Positions 59,934 to 64,000 of a stretch of DNA of 64,000 bases are shown here, one piece after another. The stretch lies in the NCBI GenBank assembly GCA_030150505.1, contig JASLFS010000001.1, forward strand, positions 62,001 through 126,000. The letters run 5' to 3'. The notes below the pieces were generated by a model. It searched no databases and was not told where the DNA came from. It saw only the letters and a list, made by a program, of their open reading frames with translations. Position 1 is the stretch's first letter, and the number at the start of each line of letters is the position of its first letter. Made by a program: the position numbers and the translations under genes. This DNA comes from Vitreoscilla sp. (GTDB lineage: Bacteria; Pseudomonadota; Gammaproteobacteria; Burkholderiales; Neisseriaceae).

Positions 59934-59988
59934 AAGTAAACTCCAAAAGGATAGGTTATTTTTTTGATATAGTGCAATGATGATATGA

Positions 59989-60022
59989 ATTGTAGTGACG
60001 AATTATTTCAGCTTTGTGACAA
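59989..60022 (-). promoter_or_regulatory. Pho-box-like promoter of pstSCAB
   Basis: On the minus strand two 7-mers spaced 11 bases apart, TTGTCAC-AAAG-CTGAAAT (60005-60022), each match 5 of 7 of the PhoB half-site CTGTCAT. After exactly 10 bases comes a -10 TACAAT (59989-59994). This is the standard Pho-box layout, with the box in place of a -35. Confidence 0.55.
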
Positions 60023-60035
60023 GCTGTAATAATTC
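60000..60035. repeat. Inverted repeat overlapping the Pho box
   Basis: 15-bp arms with one mismatch (60000-60014 and 60021-60035), 6-base loop. Could be an extra operator or a hairpin; it overlaps the Pho-box region. The rest of the 303-base pstS-tpiA gap holds only the two promoters. Confidence 0.5.
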
Positions 60036-60166
60036 ATAAGTGAGTGAGCAATTAGTGGTGGCTGAGTTGTTAAGGGCTAAGTTTTGGATGATTGCCATCT
60101 GAGTCAGAGGTCAAGGGTTTAAAGGTAGTGATGAGTGCAGCTAATTGAAATTTTGATTAAATAGCA

Positions 60167-60194
60167 CTGACTTTTTATGTATTTATTGTAGAAT
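60167..60194 (+). promoter_or_regulatory. tpiA promoter
   Basis: CTGACT (60167-60172), 16-base spacer, TAGAAT (60189-60194), about 40 bases upstream of the tpiA start. Confidence 0.55.
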
Positions 60195-60236
60195 GGCAGC
60201 CATTTTAGAGATTGATGATATTAAGAGGGTATGATT

Positions 60237-60980
60237 ATGTGGCAAAAGAAATGGGTAATGGGTAATTGGAAGATGAATGGCAGCATTGCTAATAATTCAG
60301 CTTTGCTCAATGATTTGTTGGCAGAAAATATTCCTGAAAATGTGTATGTTGGTTTGGCTGTGCCATCTGTTTATATTCAACCAACAGCTGCAATATTAGA
60401 AAATAGTGCTATTCAGTGTGGTGCGGAAGATGTGAGTATGTTTGCACAGGATGGCGCATATACTGGAGAAGTTAGTGCCAGAATGTTAAGCGATGTTGGT
60501 GCGCAGTTTGTATTGGTTGGGCATTCGGAGCGAAGACAGTATTTTAAAGAAAGCAATGAGTGCTTATTAAATAAAATGAATCATGCACATCAAGCCAATT
60601 TAATTCCTATTTTGTGTATTGGTGAAAGCTTAACTGAGCGCCAAAGTGGACAAGAGCAAAGCATTATTGCAGCTCAATTGCAGTTGTTGAAAGAATATCA
60701 AGGTAGCAAACAAATAGCAGTGGCATATGAGCCAGTATGGGCGATTGGCACTGGCGAAGTGGCTAGTACAGAGCAAATTCGCCACATGCATGCTTTTATT
60801 AAAGAGCAAATATTGTCACTAATTGGTGAAGATGTTACAATTCGCATCCTTTATGGCGGTAGCGTAAACGCAAATAATGCCGCTCAGATATTAAAAATAG
60901 AACATGTACATGGCGCATTGGTAGGCGGGGCATCTCTACAATGTGCGGGATTTTCCCAAATTATTCAGGATGCTCAGTAA
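60237..60980 (+). CDS. tpiA: Triosephosphate isomerase
   Basis: Glycolysis/gluconeogenesis. 247 aa. Start at the second ATG (60237), which is 7 bases from GAGGG; the ATG at 60231 is too close. Catalytic Lys12 (GNWKMNG), His in VGHSERRQ, Glu in AYEPVWAIGTGE and the phosphate loop ILYGGSVN. 12 bases to secG. Confidence 0.96.
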   Translation: MWQKKWVMGNWKMNGSIANNSALLNDLLAENIPENVYVGLAVPSVYIQPTAAILENSAIQCGAEDVSMFAQDGAYTGEVSARMLSDVGAQFVLVGHSERRQYFKESNECLLNKMNHAHQANLIPILCIGESLTERQSGQEQSIIAAQLQLLKEYQGSKQIAVAYEPVWAIGTGEVASTEQIRHMHAFIKEQILSLIGEDVTIRILYGGSVNANNAAQILKIEHVHGALVGGASLQCAGFSQIIQDAQ

Positions 60981-60992
60981 AGTAAAAAGACC

Positions 60993-61331
60993 ATGGAAGC
61001 ATTTAAAACAGCGCTTTGGATTATTAATGTATTTTCTGCTTTGGCAGTCATTGTTTTGGTGTTGATGCAGCAAGGCAAGGGTGCGGATGCAGGTGCAGCT
61101 TTTGGATCAGGTAGTGCACAAGGTGTATTTGGCTCTGCTGGTTCAGCAAGCTTCTTGAGTAGAGGCACTGCAGTAGCGGCGACCATTTTCTTCGCTACTT
61201 GTTTAGGTTTAGGTTATGTGTCGACCAATAAATCATCTCAGTTTGATTTTGAGGCGCAGCCAGTGCAAACACAGCAATCAGCTCCAGCAACGGAACAGCC
61301 TAGTACTAATGGTGCTGTTTTGCCAGAGTAA
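60993..61331 (+). CDS. secG: Preprotein translocase subunit SecG
   Basis: 112 aa with two membrane helices. LVLMQQGKGADAGAAFGSGS is the conserved cytosolic loop. The C-terminal tail is Gln/Pro/Ala-rich. The tpiA-secG-tRNA-Leu-nuo order is the common betaproteobacterial one. Confidence 0.93.
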   Translation: MEAFKTALWIINVFSALAVIVLVLMQQGKGADAGAAFGSGSAQGVFGSAGSASFLSRGTAVAATIFFATCLGLGYVSTNKSSQFDFEAQPVQTQQSAPATEQPSTNGAVLPE

Positions 61332-61343
61332 TAAATTATTTGA

Positions 61344-61429
61344 GCCGACATGGTGGAATTGGTAGACACGCCATCTTGAGGGGGTGGTGGCCTTAGGCTG
61401 TATGAGTTCAAATCTCATTGTCGGCACCA
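61344..61429 (+). tRNA. tRNA-Leu (anticodon GAG)
   Basis: 86 bases with encoded CCA. Acceptor GCCGACA/TGTCGGC, anticodon stem CCATC/GGTGG with loop TTGAGGG giving GAG, a long variable arm typical of class II tRNA, and T-arm ATGAG-TTCAAAT-CTCAT. 12 bases after secG, so it is probably processed from the tpiA-secG transcript. Confidence 0.95.
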
Positions 61430-61434
61430 GAAGT

Positions 61435-61467
61435 AAAAAGCAGTCCTTTAATGGGACTGCTTTTTTT
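61435..61467 (+). terminator. Terminator after tRNA-Leu
   Basis: AAAAAGCAGTCC / GGACTGCTTTTT, 12-bp stem, 7-base loop, T7. It separates tpiA-secG-tRNA from nuo. Confidence 0.9.
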
Positions 61468-61544
61468 ATTTTTAATCATGCTGTTTTATCCATAAGAAAA
61501 GGAGGTGTTTGGAAATATTACAAAAGGCTCCCTGTAAAAATGGC

Positions 61545-61602
61545 AAGCTTATATTTTAATCAAATAATAATGATTATTATTACTTAAATAAAATATAAGT
61601 TT
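61545..61602. promoter_or_regulatory. Hairpin enclosing a Fur-like palindrome upstream of nuo
   Basis: AAGCTTATATTTTA (61545-61558) and TAAAATATAAGTTT (61589-61602) pair over 14 bases with one G-T. The loop holds AATAATAATGATTATTATT (61563-61581), a perfect 9-1-9 palindrome matching 14 of 19 Fur-consensus bases. Lies in the 356-base gap before nuoA. A DUS variant AGGCTCCCTGTA is at 61525. A possible -10 TACAAT is at 61774, with no clear -35. Confidence 0.5.
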
Positions 61603-61823
61603 TTAATTATATTGGTAATTTTTGTTATATTTTATATATTTATTCATTTTATAGGTGTTTTTTGTTTTTGGTATATTGAAATTGATCATTTTGATCTGTT
61701 CATATTGAGTAATGTACTTGATTTTCTAGGAAAGAGTTTGGGTAATTTACTTTCTCTTACAAGTTAATTCCAGTACAATGCTAAAGATTTTTCTTTGTTT
61801 TCGTTTAAAAGGTGCACACGCCC

Positions 61824-62180
61824 ATGTTAGCGAATTATCTTCCAGTATTTATTTTTATCCTTATAGGATTTATTGCGGGTACAGCATTTTTGGTACTTGG
61901 CTCAGTTTTGGCTCCGAGCAATCCGTATGACGAAAAGTTAAACGCATACGAATGTGGTTTTGAGCCATTTGAGAACGCTCGTTCAAATTTTGATGTGCGT
62001 TACTACTTAGTAGCAATCTTGTTTATCCTTTTTGATTTAGAAATAGCGTTCATGTTCCCATGGGCAGTAGTTTATAAAGACTTAGGTGTTTATGGCTTCT
62101 GGTCCATGATGATCTTTTTGGCTATTTTGGTGGTCGGTTTTGTTTATGAATGGAAAAAAGGCGCACTAGAATGGGAATAG
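61824..62180 (+). CDS. nuoA: NADH-quinone oxidoreductase subunit A
   Basis: Membrane subunit of complex I, 118 aa with three helices. Start at the ATG at 61824 (AAAAGG upstream), giving MLANYLPVFIFILIGF; a GTG four codons earlier is less likely. Conserved NAYECGFEPFENARSNFDVR with the quinone-site Cys loop, then FDLEIAFMFPWA. Overlaps nuoB by 10 bases. Confidence 0.95.
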   Translation: MLANYLPVFIFILIGFIAGTAFLVLGSVLAPSNPYDEKLNAYECGFEPFENARSNFDVRYYLVAILFILFDLEIAFMFPWAVVYKDLGVYGFWSMMIFLAILVVGFVYEWKKGALEWE

Positions 62181-62650
62181 AAGGTGTTTTAGAAAAAGGC
62201 TTCATTACCACAAGTGCTGACACGGTATTGAACTATATGCGTACAGGTTCTTTATGGCCTGTTACGTTTGGTTTGGCTTGTTGCGCAGTGGAAATGATGC
62301 ATGCGGGTATGGCTCGTTACGACTTAGACCGTTTTGGTATTATTTTTAGACCAAGTCCTCGACAATCAGATTTGATGATTGTAGCGGGTACTTTGTGCAA
62401 CAAAATGGCGCCAGCTCTTCGTAAAGTTTATGACCAAATGGCAGATCCTCGTTGGGTTCTTTCAATGGGTTCTTGTGCTAATGGTGGTGGTTACTATCAC
62501 TATTCATATTCTGTTGTGCGAGGTTGTGACCGTGTTGTGCCAGTGGATGTTTATGTTCCTGGTTGCCCTCCAACAGCAGAAGCATTGTTGTATGGTTTAA
62601 TGCAATTGCAAAATAAAATTAAACGTACAGCTACCATTGCACGAGTGTAA
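62171..62650 (+). CDS. nuoB: NADH-quinone oxidoreductase subunit B
   Basis: Carries the N2 4Fe-4S cluster next to the quinone site. 159 aa from the ATG at 62171. Cluster cysteines in FGLACCAVEMM, MGSCANGGG and VPGCPPTAEALL; SPRQSDLMIVAGT follows the family. Start overlaps nuoA. Confidence 0.96.
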   Translation: MGIEGVLEKGFITTSADTVLNYMRTGSLWPVTFGLACCAVEMMHAGMARYDLDRFGIIFRPSPRQSDLMIVAGTLCNKMAPALRKVYDQMADPRWVLSMGSCANGGGYYHYSYSVVRGCDRVVPVDVYVPGCPPTAEALLYGLMQLQNKIKRTATIARV

Positions 62651-62662
62651 GAGGGTTAAACA

Positions 62663-63253
62663 ATGAATTCTATGAAAAAATTACAGCAAAATGTAGAAGC
62701 ATTTTTAACCAATCATTATTCATCTTTGAAATTAGAATATGGCCAGCTAACCATAGAATGTGAAGCCAAAGACTATTTGCATGTTATGCAGACTTTGCGT
62801 GACCATGCAGAATTTCAATTTGAACAATTGATTGATTTATGTGGTGTTGACTACAGTACTTATCGTAATGAAGCTTGGGCAGGAAAACGCTTTGCTGTTG
62901 TGAATCAACTGCTATCAGTTGCTCGCAACCAACGCATTAGCGTGAAAGTTTTTGCTGATGATGATGAATTTCCAATTATTGATTCAGTAGTAGGCCTATA
63001 CAATGGCGCAGATTGGTACGAGCGCGAAGCGTTTGACTTATTTGGCATTATGTTTAATAAACACCCAGACTTACGACGCATTTTGACTGATTATGGTTTT
63101 GTTGGTCATCCATTCCGTAAGGACTTCCCAATTTCAGGCCATGTTGAAATGCGTTATGACGAAGTTGAGCGTCGCGTTATTTATCAGCCTGTAACTATTG
63201 AACCACGTGAAATTACACCTCGAGTGGTAAGAGAGGAGCAATACGGTGGCTAA
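62663..63253 (+). CDS. nuoC: NADH-quinone oxidoreductase subunit C
   Basis: Peripheral-arm subunit, 196 aa. Family stretches FEQLIDLCGVDY and WYEREAFDLFGIMFNKHPDLRRIL and the FPISGHVEMRYD end. A separate nuoC, not fused to nuoD. Its end overlaps the nuoD start by 8 bases. Confidence 0.95.
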   Translation: MNSMKKLQQNVEAFLTNHYSSLKLEYGQLTIECEAKDYLHVMQTLRDHAEFQFEQLIDLCGVDYSTYRNEAWAGKRFAVVNQLLSVARNQRISVKVFADDDEFPIIDSVVGLYNGADWYEREAFDLFGIMFNKHPDLRRILTDYGFVGHPFRKDFPISGHVEMRYDEVERRVIYQPVTIEPREITPRVVREEQYGG

Positions 63254-64000
63254 ATTAAGAAACTACACCATTAACTTTGGTCCTCAGCACCCTGCTGCGC
63301 ATGGTGTGTTGCGATTGATTGTTGAGCTAGAAGGCGAAACCGTTGTTCGTGTGGATCCTCATATTGGTTTGCTACACCGAGGCACAGAGAAGTTAGCAGA
63401 AACCCGTACCCATATTCAAAATTTACCGTACATGGATCGCTTAGATTACGTATCAATGATGTGTAACGAGCAAGCATACTGTATGGCAATTGAAAAATTG
63501 GCTGGTATTGAAGTGCCTATTCGTGGTCAATATATTCGAGTGATGTTCGCTGAGATTACACGAATCTTAAATCACTTGATGAATATTGGTTCACAAGGCA
63601 TTGATATTGGTGCGATGACAGCTATTTTGTATACATTCCGTGAGCGTGAAGATTTAATGGATATGTACGAAGCTGTTTCAGGTGCTCGTTTGCATGCTGC
63701 TTATTTCCGTCCTGGCGGCGTGTATCGTGATTTGCCTGACTTTATGCCTCAGTATAAAGAAAGCAAATACACCAAAGGTAAAATTCTTCAAAAAATGAAT
63801 GAAGCCCGTGAGGGTACTTTCCTTGATTTCGTTGAGGATTTTACAAATCGCTTCCCAAGCTGTGTTGATGAGTATGAAACACTATTAACAGATAACCGTA
63901 TTTTTAAACAACGTTTAGTTGGTATTGGTGTTGTTTCACCAGAGCGCGCTTTCAATAAAGGCTTTACTGGTGTCATGTTACGTGGTTCAGGTATTGAATG
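63246..64000 (+). CDS. nuoD: NADH-quinone oxidoreductase subunit D, 5' part
   Basis: Quinone-site subunit of complex I; 251 codons before the right edge. GTG start at 63246 gives MAKLRNYTINFGPQHPAAHG, the family N-terminus with the quinone His. HIGLLHRGTEKLAE, the ILNHLMNIGSQGIDIGAMTA helix and ARLHAAYFRPGG all follow. The rest of nuo continues beyond the window. Confidence 0.95.
   Translation, partial: MAKLRNYTINFGPQHPAAHGVLRLIVELEGETVVRVDPHIGLLHRGTEKLAETRTHIQNLPYMDRLDYVSMMCNEQAYCMAIEKLAGIEVPIRGQYIRVMFAEITRILNHLMNIGSQGIDIGAMTAILYTFREREDLMDMYEAVSGARLHAAYFRPGGVYRDLPDFMPQYKESKYTKGKILQKMNEAREGTFLDFVEDFTNRFPSCVDEYETLLTDNRIFKQRLVGIGVVSPERAFNKGFTGVMLRGSGIE

Noticed and set aside
61384..61587. 67-codon frame starting inside tRNA-Leu
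   Set aside because: It overlaps the tRNA, the terminator and the Fur-like palindrome; no ribosome site.
61679..61698. GATCA-TTT-TGATC repeat upstream of nuoA
   Set aside because: Short (5-bp arms) in very AT-rich DNA; expected by chance.
1..64000. CRISPR arrays, insertion sequences, prophage, toxin-antitoxin or defence genes
   Set aside because: No spaced direct repeats, transposase, integrase or defence motifs were seen; nearly all space is filled by housekeeping genes.

Overview
This window is a 64 kb stretch of chromosome from a bacterium of the family Neisseriaceae (Betaproteobacteria). The assignment rests on three things. The LptD protein is neisserial from end to end. The gene orders tpiA-secG-tRNA-Leu-nuoABCD and amgK<>lptD-surA-pdxA are of the betaproteobacterial or neisserial type. 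Six exact copies of the 12-mer AGGCTGCCTGAA occur (729, 12630, 12646, 30964, 33501, 33519), and this is the Simonsiella-type dialect of the neisserial DNA uptake sequence (DUS). The DNA is AT-rich (roughly 40 % GC by eye) and codon use is homogeneous. I see no phage, insertion sequence, CRISPR array or foreign island. The genus cannot be fixed from the sequence alone.

Layout. 1-8.9 kb is envelope biogenesis: a divergent amgK (cut by the left edge), lptD-surA-pdxA, and the complete Mla lipid-transport operon mlaFEDCBA. 9-17.4 kb holds an acidic orphan protein, fadM, a TlpA-like thioredoxin, metG, an ECHDC3-like crotonase, a PhaM-like small protein and dnaE. 17.4-25 kb, mostly on the minus strand, has a K+/H+ antiporter, a glycine-zipper lipoprotein, tonB-exbB-exbD behind a probable Fur box, a LysE-type exporter, recJ and an rpfE-like gene. 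25-34 kb has a carnitine acyltransferase (unusual in bacteria), an M23 endopeptidase, tex, a permease-less PTS relay (EIIA-HPr-EI) and hpt.

34-38 kb is a five-gene cytochrome bd operon (cydP-cydA-cydB-cydX-ybgE) behind a 377-base leader with two palindromes. 38-46.4 kb has dtd, a moeB/thiF-type gene, an acetyltransferase, a DUF2147 protein, an NlpD-like lipoprotein, the anmK-ftsK-hemH operon and a monoheme cytochrome c5. 46.6-54.4 kb has tRNA-Arg(CCG), ampD, zipA, aroG, ligA, galU, a rhodanese and pcm. 54.5-60 kb has pit and pstSCAB behind a probable Pho box. 60.2-64 kb has tpiA, secG, tRNA-Leu(GAG) and the start of the nuo operon; nuoD runs off the right edge.

Themes. Three peptidoglycan-recycling enzymes (AmgK, AnmK, AmpD) and two LytM/M23 proteins point to an active murein salvage and remodelling economy. 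Respiration is represented by complex I, cytochrome bd and a c5 cytochrome. Most transcription units end in clear intrinsic terminators, and four of these are built from DUS or DUS-like inverted repeats. I found no clearly novel multi-gene system. The points most worth a second look are the solitary carnitine acyltransferase, the cyd leader palindromes, the Fur-like site folded into a hairpin upstream of nuo, the Pho-box promoter of pst, the crotonase that lacks both catalytic glutamates, and the low density and variant forms of the DUS.
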